Origin: an uncultured Elusimicrobiales bacterium
Lineage (GTDB): Bacteria > Elusimicrobiota > Elusimicrobia > Elusimicrobiales > Elusimicrobiaceae
Length of the DNA stretch: 64,000 nucleotides
Direction of reading: 5' to 3'
NCBI GenBank assembly: GCA_944324675.1
Contig: CALUXE010000003.1
Location: 124,001-188,000, forward strand
A program made the translations under genes and the position numbers. Under the pieces are notes generated by a model that was given only the letters and a program-made list of their open reading frames with translations, did no database searches and had not been told where the DNA came from. Below, one piece after another: positions 19,747-28,501 of this stretch. The stretch's first letter is position 1. Each line of letters begins with the position of its first letter.

Positions 19747-19881
19747 TGGGGAAAAGAGGGTTTTTCTCGGTATGGTTTTATATTGATATTTGTGCGAAAG
19801 CCTTAAAAACGGCAAAGTAACAAGCCGATATTTGTTTATTGTAATATGTGGTTGAAATTATATGGGGCAATGGAATGGCTT

Positions 19882-20682
19882 TTATTTAAGCCTGTACAGC
19901 TCTATAGTGTTTTGGGTGGTAATATCGGCTGTTTTGTTTAGCGTTTCGCCTGTAATTTCCGCGATGGTTTGGGCTATTTCCGGGATATAGGCGGGGGAAT
20001 TTCTCCGTCCGCGTTTACTTTGCGGAGGCAGGTAGGGGCAGTCGGTTTCGAGGTGGATATACTTTAGGCCGACTTTTTTTACTATTTGGCGCAAGTCGTC
20101 ATTTCTTTTATATCCTATAATGCCGTTGATGCCAAGCTTAAAGCCCATATCAAGCGCTTTAAAAGCGTCCTGCTCCCTCCCGCTGAAGCAGTGCATAATA
20201 CCGCCGGTAAATACGGCTTTTTTGAGTATGGAGAACATATCTTCATAAGCGGAGAAATCTTGGGGGTCTCTGCTCTTTCTGCAATGCAGTATAACGGGCA
20301 GGTTTACTTTTGCCGCCAATTTTAACAAAGTTTCAAAGGCTTGTTTTTGTATTTCTCTGTCTTTTGGGGGTTCGTCGTATTCATTATAATCCAAGCCGAT
20401 TTCGCCCAGCGCTTTGACTTCCGGCTTAAGAAGATATTGCTCCAAATCGTTTAAGGAGTTATCGTTAAGAGTCGGGGCGTAATCGGGGTGTATCCCGCAG
20501 ACGGGAAAGATTATGCCTTTGTACTGGCGGCTTAACTCAAGGGCGGGCTGCCATTCTTCAATTTCGCAGGCGATTTCGGCTATGCGCTTGACGTCGGCTT
20601 TGAGGCATTGTTCAATAACCTCTTTGCGGTCGGCGTCAAAGGCCGGGTCGTTAATATGCGCGTGCGAATCTATAAATTCCAT
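19882..20682 (-). CDS. tatD: TatD-family metal-dependent hydrolase/deoxyribonuclease
   Basis: TIM-barrel metallohydrolase of the TatD DNase family. Metal ligands and signatures seen: IDSHAHIND, GEIGLDY, PVILHCR, MHCFSG and LETDCPYL. Length 266 residues, as expected. Start choice: two in-frame ATGs exist, at 20688 and 20682. The first lies directly against a TATAAT. The second is six bases after it and gives the family-typical N-terminus MEFIDSHAH, so 20682 is chosen; the mRNA is then probably leaderless. Biological role in this organism unknown; homologs act in DNA repair and oxidative stress. Confidence 0.94.
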   Translation of the reverse strand: MEFIDSHAHINDPAFDADRKEVIEQCLKADVKRIAEIACEIEEWQPALELSRQYKGIIFPVCGIHPDYAPTLNDNSLNDLEQYLLKPEVKALGEIGLDYNEYDEPPKDREIQKQAFETLLKLAAKVNLPVILHCRKSRDPQDFSAYEDMFSILKKAVFTGGIMHCFSGREQDAFKALDMGFKLGINGIIGYKRNDDLRQIVKKVGLKYIHLETDCPYLPPQSKRGRRNSPAYIPEIAQTIAEITGETLNKTADITTQNTIELYRLK

Positions 20683-20688
20683 ATTCAT

Positions 20689-20697
20689 ATTATACCA
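20689..20697 (-). promoter_or_regulatory. Extended -10 box of tatD
   Basis: On the minus strand TGG-TATAAT: an extended -10 (TGn) directly upstream, with TATAAT at 20689-20694, ending six bases before the chosen tatD ATG. No Shine-Dalgarno is present. Confidence 0.6.
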
Positions 20698-20824
20698 ATT
20701 TATAACCGCCGTTTTCTGTTTGGGGCGGTATTTCCTCCGACGTACTCAGGCTTTTATCAACCTTTGGCTCAGAGAGGGCGGGCAAGGATTTCGGCGGATT
20801 ATTTTTAGCAGACTAAAAAGGGGA

Positions 20825-20853
20825 TTGACAATTTTGATTTTATTAGCTAGAAT
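20825..20853 (+). promoter_or_regulatory. Promoter of the hrcA-grpE-dnaK operon
   Basis: TTGACA (20825-20830), a 17-bp spacer and TAGAAT (20848-20853). The expected transcription start near 20860 falls inside the CIRCE-like operator, the normal arrangement for HrcA repression. Confidence 0.85.
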
Positions 20854-20854
20854 A

Positions 20855-20881
20855 TTAGCAGTCGTGATAAAGGTTTGCTAA
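20855..20881 (+). promoter_or_regulatory. CIRCE-like operator (HrcA binding site)
   Basis: The left half TTAGCAGTC, a 9-bp spacer and the right half GTTTGCTAA reproduce the 9-9-9 layout of CIRCE (TTAGCACTC-N9-GAGTGCTAA), with one mismatch on the left and two on the right. It overlaps the start point of the promoter just upstream and precedes hrcA itself. Confidence 0.82.
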
Positions 20882-20907
20882 TAAATAAGCAAGAAGGTCG
20901 CCGAGAA

Positions 20908-22014
20908 ATGAGGATACTTAAACCTGAGATAGCCAAAGAACGGGAAGAGAAAATATTAAGAATGGTAATCCAAGAATATGTGGAAACCAGGAAACCCGTA
21001 GGCTCGGAACTGGTGGCGCAGAAAGGACTGCCCGGGGTATCCAGCGCGACGATAAGAAACACGATGAAGAAGCTGGAAGAGGAAGGCTATTTATATCAGC
21101 CGCACGCTTCCGGCGGGCGAATCCCCACCGACAAAGCATACCGCTTTTATGTGGACTATCTGTCCAAGATCCAAAAGATAGCCGTCAAGGAACGGGAAAG
21201 GATAGAAAGCGAATATAAACAGAGCCACGCGGAAATCAACCGCGTAATGGCGCAGACATGCAAAATGCTGTCGATGTTATCGCATTCGGCGGGCTTTGTG
21301 TTCAGGAGCAGCGTAGAGGATTTAAGCGTACAAAGGCTTGATTTTATACCGCTTGGGCCATATAATATTTTGGTCATATTGGTAACGGAAGAAGGGGTAA
21401 TAAAACATTGGCCTCTTAGAGTCAACCGCGCGGTATCGCCCGCTTGGCTTATGATGTTCAACCATTTCATCAACGAGCAAATATCGGGGCTGACGCTTAA
21501 AGACGCGCACAGGGTTCTTACGGATAATATGAGAAGGGGCCGCTCCGACAGGGAGGGCTTTACAGAGCTTGCCTGCGAGATATTAAACGAAATGTCGGCC
21601 AACCAGCATAGGGAGGAGCGTCTTTATATAGACGGGATAAGCCAGCTGGTGGATACGATGACGCAGGAAGAATACAGCCAGCTGGGGCAAATGATGCGCG
21701 TAATGGAAGAGCGGGAAAAATTTGCGGGGCTGCTTAACGAAAAGATGCAGCAGCTCGAAAATGAAGAAAGCAAGAAAGTAGACGTCAGTATCGGTTCGGA
21801 AAACGAACTGAGCGAAATGAGGAACCTGAGCATAATATCTTCGGCGTGCAAGGTTGGGGGAAAGACTATAGGGCTTATAGGAATAGTAGGGCCCAAACAT
21901 ATGGAATACAACAGAATGATGTCGCTGGTAAATTTTATTGGTGATATGCTTGGCGCGACGATAAGGAACTGGCAGGCCTCTTTGGAGTTAAAAGAAAGGA
22001 GCGACAATGAATAA
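20908..22014 (+). CDS. hrcA: Heat-inducible transcription repressor HrcA
   Basis: Represses the heat-shock operon through CIRCE and is kept active by GroEL in known systems. The N-terminal winged helix is recognisable: ILRMVIQEYVETRKPVGS, SSATIRNTMKKLEEEGYL and PHASGGRIPTDKAYRFYVD. The C-terminal part has the GPKHMEYNRMMSLVNFIG motif. Start choice: the frame is open to a TTG at 20875, inside the operator. The ATG at 20908 gives 368 residues and a family-like N-terminus. It overlaps grpE by 8 bp. No groEL is in this window, so any regulation of it cannot be judged. Confidence 0.95.
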   Translation: MRILKPEIAKEREEKILRMVIQEYVETRKPVGSELVAQKGLPGVSSATIRNTMKKLEEEGYLYQPHASGGRIPTDKAYRFYVDYLSKIQKIAVKERERIESEYKQSHAEINRVMAQTCKMLSMLSHSAGFVFRSSVEDLSVQRLDFIPLGPYNILVILVTEEGVIKHWPLRVNRAVSPAWLMMFNHFINEQISGLTLKDAHRVLTDNMRRGRSDREGFTELACEILNEMSANQHREERLYIDGISQLVDTMTQEEYSQLGQMMRVMEEREKFAGLLNEKMQQLENEESKKVDVSIGSENELSEMRNLSIISSACKVGGKTIGLIGIVGPKHMEYNRMMSLVNFIGDMLGATIRNWQASLELKERSDNE

Positions 22015-22600
22015 GAAGAAACATTCCAAAGCGCAGGGGGGCGAGGAAATTCCGCAAGGGAAACAGCCTTCGGAAGAACCTCGGCAAGAGGCCGCTTTGG
22101 AAGATGACGGAAAAGAAAAGCAAGAGGACAAAGCCGGACAATATTTGGAGCAGCTGGTAAGACTGCAGGCCGACTTTGAAAATTACCGCAAAAGGACGGA
22201 GAAGGAAAGACCGCAGCTTATAAATTACGGCAAGGTGGAAACTTTAAAGAAACTTTTGCCGTTGTACGACACGCTTTTAAAGGCTGAAGGCGAGAGCGCG
22301 AAGCCTGGTGCGAACGTAGAGCATATAAAACAAGGCCTTAAAATGATATTTGACCAGTTTGATAAGCTTTTTAAGGCTGAAGGCGTAAAAATAATAAGCG
22401 CCAAGGGCAAAGCGTACGATCCTATGACGCAGGAAGTGGTGACTACTATCGCCTGTCCGCCGGAACAGGACGGCTTGGTTCTGGAAGAACTGGCCGCGGG
22501 GGTGGAAATAGACGGAAGAACTGTCCGGCCGGCGCAGGTGATAGTAGGAAAAAGCAGTGAAGACGAGAAAGAAGAAGCAGAAAAACAAGAGATTTTATAA
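22007..22600 (+). CDS. grpE: Nucleotide exchange factor GrpE
   Basis: Releases ADP from DnaK. 197 residues: an acidic, disordered N-terminus, a coiled-coil helix ([21 protein letters not shown]) and the C-terminal beta domain with [10 protein letters not shown] and [12 protein letters not shown]. It overlaps hrcA and lies 11 bp before dnaK. Ordinary for the family. Confidence 0.95.
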   Translation: MNKKKHSKAQGGEEIPQGKQPSEEPRQEAALEDDGKEKQEDKAGQYLEQLVRLQADFENYRKRTEKERPQLINYGKVETLKKLLPLYDTLLKAEGESAKPGANVEHIKQGLKMIFDQFDKLFKAEGVKIISAKGKAYDPMTQEVVTTIACPPEQDGLVLEELAAGVEIDGRTVRPAQVIVGKSSEDEKEEAEKQEIL

Positions 22601-22611
22601 GGAGAAATAAT

Positions 22612-24483
22612 ATGTCTAAAATAATAGGTATTGATTTAGGAACATCAAATACCGCCGCGGCGGTAATGGAGGGCGGACGCCCTACGATAATCCCTTCGGC
22701 GGAAGGCAGCTCTATAGGCGGTAAAGCGTTCCCTTCTTATGTGGCTTTTACCAAAGACGGGCAGCGTTTGGTTGGCGAGCCCGCCAGAAGACAGGCGGTA
22801 TCTAACCCGGAAGGCACTGCTACGGCTTTTAAGAGGAAGATGGGCGAGAATTTTAAATACAATTTAAGAGGCAATGAATTTACGCCTCAGCAGCTTTCGG
22901 CTTTCGTTTTGCAGAAAGTTAAGAAAGACGCCGAAGCCTTTTTGGGCCAGCCTGTAGAAAAAGCTGTAATTACTGTACCGGCCTACTTTAACGACAACCA
23001 GCGCCAAGCTACAAAAGACGCGGGCAAGATCGCGGGTTTGGAAGTGGTAAGACTTTTGAACGAGCCTACGGCCGCGGCTTTGGCTTACGGTATCGATAAG
23101 ACCGGCAAGGAACAGAAGATATTGGTCTTTGACTTGGGCGGCGGTACTTTGGATGTCACCATTATGGAAATGGGCAAGGAAGGCACGTTTGACGTATTGG
23201 CCACTTCCGGCGACACGAAACTCGGCGGCACCGATATGGATAATGCCATAATCGATTGGATAGTTGACGAATTTAAGAAGACTTCCGGCATCGACCTTAA
23301 AAACGACAAGCAGGCGATGATGCGTCTTAAAGACGCGGCGGAAAAAGCGAAGATTGAGCTTTCCACCACTATGGAAACGGATATCAACCTGCCGTTTATC
23401 ACGTCTGACAGCACGGGCGCGAAACACCTTGAGCTTAAACTTTCCAGAGCGAAACTTGAGAGCTTGGTAAGCCCGATAGTTGAACGCTGCGGCGCTTCTA
23501 TCGACAGAGCGGTAAGCGATTCGAAACTTTCGATGAGCAATATCGATAAGATTATTATGGTCGGCGGTCCTACCCGCATGCCGATAGTACAGGAGTATGT
23601 GGAAAAACATGTCGGCAAGAAAATAGAGCGCGGTATCGATCCTATGGAATGCGTCGCGGACGGCGCGGCGATACAGGCCGGCGTACTCACGGGCGACGTA
23701 AAAGACATTCTGTTATTGGACGTAACCCCTCTGTCTTTGGGTCTTGAAACCTTGGGCGGAGTATTTACGAAACTTATCGACAGGAACACGACTATACCGG
23801 TACGCAAGACGCAGGTATTTTCGACGGCGGCCGACAATCAGCCTGCCGTAACGGTAAACGTCTTGCAGGGCGAGCGCCCTATGGCAAAGGACAATGTTCC
23901 TTTGGGCAAATTCGACCTTGACGGCATACCGCCCGCTCCCAGAGGCGTACCTCAGATAGAGGTAACCTTCGATATAGACGCTAACGGTATATTGAAGGTA
24001 TCGGCCAAGGACTTGGGCACGAATAAAGAGCAGCATATAACAATTACGGCGCCCAACAAACTCAGCGAGGCCGAGGTTGAAAACTTCGTCAAACAAGCGG
24101 AGAAATTCGCCGAGGAAGACAAAAAGACAAAGGAAAGAATAGAGGCCAAGAACGAAGCCGACAGCGTGCTTTACCAGACTGAGAAAGCCTTAAAAGAGCA
24201 CGGCGACAAAGTGCCGCAGGACGAGCGCCTTAAAATAGACCAGGCTTTAAGCGAGCTTAGGGAGGCCATCAAGTCCGAGGATACCGACAGAATCAAAAAG
24301 GCCAAGGACGAAGCTTTGGCGGCCAGCCAAAAACTGGGCGAGATAATCTATAAAGAATCTCAGGCCAAAGCGCAGGCGGCGCAAGGCGCTGCCAACGCAA
24401 GCCAGGCGGGCGCGCAGGAAGCTCCGCAAGGCGAAGCCAAGAAAGACGACGTCGTAGAAGCGGAAGTCGTAGACGGTAAATAA
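22612..24483 (+). CDS. dnaK: Chaperone DnaK (Hsp70)
   Basis: ATP-driven chaperone. The N-terminal ATPase starts [18 protein letters not shown] and contains [14 protein letters not shown] and [10 protein letters not shown]. The substrate-binding domain has the [13 protein letters not shown] and NTTIPVRK motifs. The lid is followed by an Ala/Gln-rich tail ending VEAEVVDGK. 623 residues. A strong AAGGAGAA site precedes the ATG. Transcribed from the CIRCE-controlled promoter with hrcA and grpE; terminator at 24498. Confidence 0.98.
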   Translation: MSKIIGIDLGTSNTAAAVMEGGRPTIIPSAEGSSIGGKAFPSYVAFTKDGQRLVGEPARRQAVSNPEGTATAFKRKMGENFKYNLRGNEFTPQQLSAFVLQKVKKDAEAFLGQPVEKAVITVPAYFNDNQRQATKDAGKIAGLEVVRLLNEPTAAALAYGIDKTGKEQKILVFDLGGGTLDVTIMEMGKEGTFDVLATSGDTKLGGTDMDNAIIDWIVDEFKKTSGIDLKNDKQAMMRLKDAAEKAKIELSTTMETDINLPFITSDSTGAKHLELKLSRAKLESLVSPIVERCGASIDRAVSDSKLSMSNIDKIIMVGGPTRMPIVQEYVEKHVGKKIERGIDPMECVADGAAIQAGVLTGDVKDILLLDVTPLSLGLETLGGVFTKLIDRNTTIPVRKTQVFSTAADNQPAVTVNVLQGERPMAKDNVPLGKFDLDGIPPAPRGVPQIEVTFDIDANGILKVSAKDLGTNKEQHITITAPNKLSEAEVENFVKQAEKFAEEDKKTKERIEAKNEADSVLYQTEKALKEHGDKVPQDERLKIDQALSELREAIKSEDTDRIKKAKDEALAASQKLGEIIYKESQAKAQAAQGAANASQAGAQEAPQGEAKKDDVVEAEVVDGK

Positions 24484-24497
24484 GGAGTATTTAACGG

Positions 24498-24529
24498 ACA
24501 AGGGCGGGTAACTCCGCCCTTGTTTTTTT
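24498..24529 (+). terminator. Intrinsic terminator after dnaK
   Basis: 10-bp stem ACAAGGGCGG/CCGCCCTTGT (24498-24507 and 24514-24523), a 6-nt loop and a run of seven T. It separates dnaJ from the hrcA operon. Confidence 0.93.
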
Positions 24530-24640
24530 GTGGAAACGGTAAAATTAAAAAGCTTGGCGCAAGGGCGGCAAAGCGTCAAGTTTGATAAAATTTATATAGA
24601 GCCGCGAAGTTCAAAAAATTATAATGAACGGCAAAATAAT

Positions 24641-24660
24641 GCTCCATAGAGGAGCGCTAA
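24641..24660 (+). promoter_or_regulatory. Inverted repeat and CIRCE half-site upstream of dnaJ
   Basis: GCTCC-ATAGA-GGAGC (24641-24655) is a short inverted repeat. Its right part continues as GAGCGCTAA (24652-24660), which matches the CIRCE right half at 8 of 9 positions. No matching left half at the standard 9-bp spacing exists. A TATAAT at 24620-24625 upstream would place it in the leader of dnaJ. Control by HrcA is therefore only a possibility. Confidence 0.35.
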
Positions 24661-24690
24661 TAGCGGAAAACCAAACGGGAATTTTTGGAA

Positions 24691-25806
24691 ATGGCAAAGA
24701 AAGAAGACTATTATTCGGTACTTGGCGTAAACAGAAACGCCGACCAAAACGAACTTAAAAGCGCTTACAGGAAAATGGCGATGAAATACCACCCAGACAG
24801 GAATCCGGGCAATCCTGAAGCGGAAGAAAAATTTAAAACGATAAATGAAGCCTTTGAGGTTCTTTCCGATCCGCAGAAAAGGCAGATATACGACAATTAC
24901 GGCGCCGAAGGCTTAAACGGGGCCGGGGCGGGCGGATTTCACGGCGGATTTGGTGGATTTGAAGATATTTTCAGCTCGGTATTCGGGGATATGTTCGGCG
25001 GGAGTTTCGGCGGGGCGGCTTCTGGCGGCAGGCGCAGAGCCCAGCGCGGCGGCGATTTGAAAGAAGAAGTTGAAGTTTCCTTGGAAGAGGCTTACGACGG
25101 AATAGAAAAGGAAGTTTCTTATAGCCGCGTAGACACCTGCTCTACATGCCACGGTACGGGCGCGCAGGAAGGAAGCGGCCGCAAGACTTGCCCCACTTGC
25201 CGCGGCAGCGGGGTGGTGCAGTTCAGCCAAGGATTTTTCTCCATGAGGCAATCCTGCCCCGATTGCGGCGGGCAAGGCACTATCGTTGAGAAACCTTGCC
25301 GCGATTGTAAAGGCAGCGGGCGCCAGCGCGGCAAAGCGAAGTTTACCGTCAAGATACCGGCGGGCGTTAAAGAGGGCCTGGTTTTAAGAGTGCCCAACGG
25401 CGGCGACATCGGCACCAATGACGGCGGCTATGGTGATTTGTATATACAGACTCACGTAAAGAAACATAAAATCTTTCAGCGCGACGGTGACGATTTAGTG
25501 TTGGAAATACCGCTCTCTTATCCGCAGGCGGCTTTAGGCGCGGCGATTAAAATCCAAAATATTAAAAAGGAAGAGATACAGGTCGTTATACCGCAAGGGG
25601 CCAAACACGGGCGCGTGGTTACGGTTGACGGGGAAGGTATGCCGCTGCTTGGCAAAGCGGGCAAGAAGGGCAATTTGCGGGTTGTAGTAAATCTTGAAGT
25701 GCCCAAGAAGCTGACGCCAAGGCAAAAGAAACTTATAGAGGAACTCGGCCAAGCCTTTGAGGAAGAGGGCCAAAAGAAAACCTTGTTTGAAAAGATTTTC
25801 GGCTGA
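24691..25806 (+). CDS. dnaJ: Chaperone DnaJ (Hsp40)
   Basis: Stimulates DnaK ATPase and delivers clients. The J domain has the HPD motif (KYHPDRNPG). A Gly/Phe-rich linker follows. The zinc-binding domain has four CxxCxGxG repeats: [24 protein letters not shown] and CRDCKGSG. The C-terminal domains include [11 protein letters not shown]. Start choice: the ATG at 24691 gives the standard MAKKEDYY N-terminus; the frame also opens at a TTG two codons upstream. 371 residues. Transcribed separately from dnaK, since a terminator lies between them. Confidence 0.97.
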   Translation: MAKKEDYYSVLGVNRNADQNELKSAYRKMAMKYHPDRNPGNPEAEEKFKTINEAFEVLSDPQKRQIYDNYGAEGLNGAGAGGFHGGFGGFEDIFSSVFGDMFGGSFGGAASGGRRRAQRGGDLKEEVEVSLEEAYDGIEKEVSYSRVDTCSTCHGTGAQEGSGRKTCPTCRGSGVVQFSQGFFSMRQSCPDCGGQGTIVEKPCRDCKGSGRQRGKAKFTVKIPAGVKEGLVLRVPNGGDIGTNDGGYGDLYIQTHVKKHKIFQRDGDDLVLEIPLSYPQAALGAAIKIQNIKKEEIQVVIPQGAKHGRVVTVDGEGMPLLGKAGKKGNLRVVVNLEVPKKLTPRQKKLIEELGQAFEEEGQKKTLFEKIFG

Positions 25807-25825
25807 CTTGTTTATTTGAAATAAA

Positions 25826-25857
25826 ACCCCCGAGCTTTACCTCGGGGGTCCTTTTTA
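25826..25857 (+). terminator. Intrinsic terminator after dnaJ
   Basis: 9-bp stem ACCCCCGAG/CTCGGGGGT (25826-25834 and 25841-25849), a 6-nt loop and then CCTTTTTATT. Confidence 0.9.
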
Positions 25858-25912
25858 TTAACGGAAAGCCTTCTTATGATGGCAAGCAAAAAGTATTGCG
25901 GTTATTCATTTC

Positions 25913-26561
25913 TTAGTTGGATTCTTCAATGAAATTTATAGGAGCATTATTGGGGTCAAAGGTTATGTCTACGTTTTTTCGTTTTAAATAATCATAAACT
26001 TCTTTACTGGACGTGTTCAACGGTATATTTGGTATTCTTGCTCCATTGGCGAGTAAATATCGCATTGCTTCCATATAACCTTCCCTAATACTTAGGATTA
26101 AAGCGGGTGTCATATTAAAATCTTTGTATTTTCGTCCTTTGCCAACGATATATTTTATTGTCGGCATATCATTGAAGATGGCGGCGTTTAAAAGAGCGGG
26201 TGATAGATTTTTACCGTTTGCTTTATAGCCTTTGTTTATCAGAGCCGCATTTAATAAGATATTTCACTGTTCCGGGGGAGTTTGCGTAAATGGCCATATG
26301 TAAAGCCGATACGCCGTTGTAAAGGGCGTTTATATCCGCTCCGGCAATTAGGGCGTTGTAAATGCCGCGCAAGTGCATTTTATCAGCCGCCAAGACAAGC
26401 TGTTTGTTTAGATCCTCTTGTCTAACGGGCTTTTTTGCTTGTTTTTTAGGATGCATATCGGGGTTTTCTATGACGGGCCTTTCTATTTTTGGCAGAGTCA
26501 GTTCAGCGCGGCACAAATTAAAAGCGGGCACTAACAACAATAGTGCGATAATGTATTTCAT
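25913..26561 (-). pseudogene. Secreted ankyrin-repeat protein, broken by a frameshift
   Basis: Two frames together read as one ankyrin gene. The first (26561 down to 26223) starts MKYIIALLLLVPAF, a signal peptide, and runs into ankyrin repeats (IYNALIAGADINALYNGVSALHM) before a stop. The +1 frame picks up around 26250-26265 and continues in ankyrin style (ALLNAAIFND, KYIVGKG, EAMRYLLANGARIPN) to the stop at 25913. The two frames overlap, which supports a single-base indel. Each half alone (112 and 84 residues) lacks part of a repeat. It is the last gene of the minus-strand run from 30657. A sequencing error cannot be excluded. Confidence 0.72.
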
Positions 26562-26574
26562 AAATATTCCTCTT

Positions 26575-27804
26575 TTAGGACTCTTGCGCGAAGCAAACTC
26601 CGTCCCGCGCTTTTATTATTTTAACTTTGCGCAAGGCAGGTTGTAAAGACGCCCCTTTAATAAACGCTCTTTGAAAATTTGGTAACACCCCGCTTACGGA
26701 GTTGTTCGCTTTTATAAAAGTTTCGGCTAAAAATTCCGCCTCTTTGCCTATAAGGCTTTGCGCGGCTTTTTGTCTAAGCTGTTTGTCTTTTTGGTGCAGA
26801 ATTTCGGAGCGGCGTTTGATTTCTTCGGGCGGGATTTGCTTTAGCGCCGCCGCCTTTGTTCCTGTGCGCGGCGAATAGCTGAAGACGTGTAACCCCGCAA
26901 AACCTACTTCGTCCAGGAAAGACAAGGAGTTATTGAAGTCCGCCTCCGTTTCGGTGGGGTATCCGGCTATAATATCGCAATACAAAAAGATATTTTTAAA
27001 GCAGCTTCTGATATATTTTACGCGCTCAAGATATTCTTTTGTATCGTAATGGCGTCCCATATGTTTTAGGACGGCGTCGCTTCCGCTTTGAAGCGGCAAA
27101 TGCAGATAATCGCAGAATTTTTCCCCGCCGGAGGCCGCCGTTTTGATAAGTTTATCGGTTACGGTGTTTATCTCTATGGAGGAAAATCTTATTCTAAAAT
27201 CGCCTTCTATTTTAAAAACCTCGCCCAGTAAATCGGCCAAGTCCGCCCCGCTTTGCGGGCAGAGGTAATTGCCGATATTTATGCCTGTTAGCACTATCTC
27301 TTTATACCCGTTTTTTATCAGATTTTTTATTTCGGCCAAGGCGGTTTGCTTGGGTTTGGAAGTCTTTAAAGGGCGGGTGTAAGGCACTATACAGTAGGAG
27401 CAGAAATTATCGCAGCCGTCTTGTATTTTGACGAAGGCTCTTGTTTTGCCTTCGTGGTGTTTTACCGTCCAGTCCAAATCTTCTCCGAAAAGCGTTTTGC
27501 CCAAATCGGGCTTTAAAATTATTTGGGCTTGCGGGAAAAGGGCTTTAATTTTATCGGCGGAAGCCATGGCGTAACAGCCGGTAACAATAATCCTGCAATA
27601 GGGATTATCGCGCAGGATTTGGCGTATAAGTTTGTTGGCGTCCCTGTCCGCTTTGGCGGTAACCGAACAGGTGTTTATTAAGCAGAGTTCGGCGTTTTTA
27701 TGCTCTTGTACAAGGATAGCGCCGCCGTCTTTAAATTTTTCCAGCAGGGCTTCGCTTTCCACTTGGTTTACCCGGCAGCCGAAAGTTTTGATAAATACTT
27801 TCAT
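26575..27804 (-). CDS. mtaB: tRNA (t6A37) methylthiotransferase MtaB
   Basis: Radical SAM enzyme that adds a methylthio group to t6A37 of tRNAs. The N-terminal domain has TFGCRVNQVES and INTCSVTAKAD; the radical SAM cluster is in DNFCSYCIVPYTR; a C-terminal TRAM-like domain follows. The TFGCRVNQ N-terminus is the MtaB form rather than MiaB or RimO. 409 residues. Its start overlaps the rsmE stop by 4 bp (ATGA). Confidence 0.92.
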   Translation of the reverse strand: MKVFIKTFGCRVNQVESEALLEKFKDGGAILVQEHKNAELCLINTCSVTAKADRDANKLIRQILRDNPYCRIIVTGCYAMASADKIKALFPQAQIILKPDLGKTLFGEDLDWTVKHHEGKTRAFVKIQDGCDNFCSYCIVPYTRPLKTSKPKQTALAEIKNLIKNGYKEIVLTGINIGNYLCPQSGADLADLLGEVFKIEGDFRIRFSSIEINTVTDKLIKTAASGGEKFCDYLHLPLQSGSDAVLKHMGRHYDTKEYLERVKYIRSCFKNIFLYCDIIAGYPTETEADFNNSLSFLDEVGFAGLHVFSYSPRTGTKAAALKQIPPEEIKRRSEILHQKDKQLRQKAAQSLIGKEAEFLAETFIKANNSVSGVLPNFQRAFIKGASLQPALRKVKIIKARDGVCFAQES

Positions 27805-28496
27805 TGCAGGGCCGCCCAGCAGGCTGCGGCCGCGGCCGTTTCAGCGCGTAAAATATTTTGCCCTAAAGTTACGGGCACAATGCCTTTTTGTTTGGCGAAA
27901 GCTATTTCCGTTTTATCGTATCCGCCTTCCGGCCCGATGAAGATAGCCAAGGTTTTTGCTTCTATAGTTTGAAGATGGTCAAGCAAAGAAGTTTTGTTTT
28001 CGTCTTCGTAGCAGATTATGCCCGGATTAGAAAGAGTGTTTACGGCTTCTTCAAAGGGGAGCGGTTTTCCTATGAGAGGTATGGAGGGGTTTTCACACTG
28101 TTTGCAAGCGGCTAAAGCGAGTTGATGCCAGCGGAAATGTTTTGTATCCCATTTTTTAAGCAGGTCCTTTTCCGAGTATTTTGACAATACCGGCACAAAG
28201 CGCGAAACGCCCACTTGCGTACACTTGTCTATAATGTCTTCGGCGGCGGCGCGCGCCACCGCACTAAAGTAAAGGGTAATATCGCGTTTAAGCATAGGCG
28301 CCGGCAGAGCTTTTAGTATTTCGCCGCAGGCGGATTTATCGGACAGGGCCGTAAGCCTTGCCAGAAATTTTAAACCTTTACCGTCAAAGATTTTTATTTC
28401 CGCACCGATATACAGGCGCGCCACTTTGAGGTGATGCGCTTCTTCTTTATCCATAGTGAAACGTTCTTTAGATATATCCGCTAAATATTGGGGCAT
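27801..28496 (-). CDS. rsmE: 16S rRNA (uracil1498-N3)-methyltransferase RsmE
   Basis: SPOUT-class methyltransferase acting on 16S rRNA. Family features: HHLKVARLYIG near the N-terminus, the FIGPEGGYDKTEI cofactor motif and LGQNILRAETAA at the end. Start choice: the frame opens at a TTG at 28523, inside the preceding gene; the ATG at 28496, five bases after that gene's stop, gives 231 residues and the usual N-terminus. Co-transcribed with mtaB. Confidence 0.93.
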   Translation of the reverse strand: MPQYLADISKERFTMDKEEAHHLKVARLYIGAEIKIFDGKGLKFLARLTALSDKSACGEILKALPAPMLKRDITLYFSAVARAAAEDIIDKCTQVGVSRFVPVLSKYSEKDLLKKWDTKHFRWHQLALAACKQCENPSIPLIGKPLPFEEAVNTLSNPGIICYEDENKTSLLDHLQTIEAKTLAIFIGPEGGYDKTEIAFAKQKGIVPVTLGQNILRAETAAAAACWAALQ

Positions 28497-28501
28497 ATCA
28501 G

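Noticed and set aside
24634-24660. Complete CIRCE operator upstream of dnaJ
   Set aside because: Only the right half matches; the left half at the required spacing (AAATAATGC) does not.
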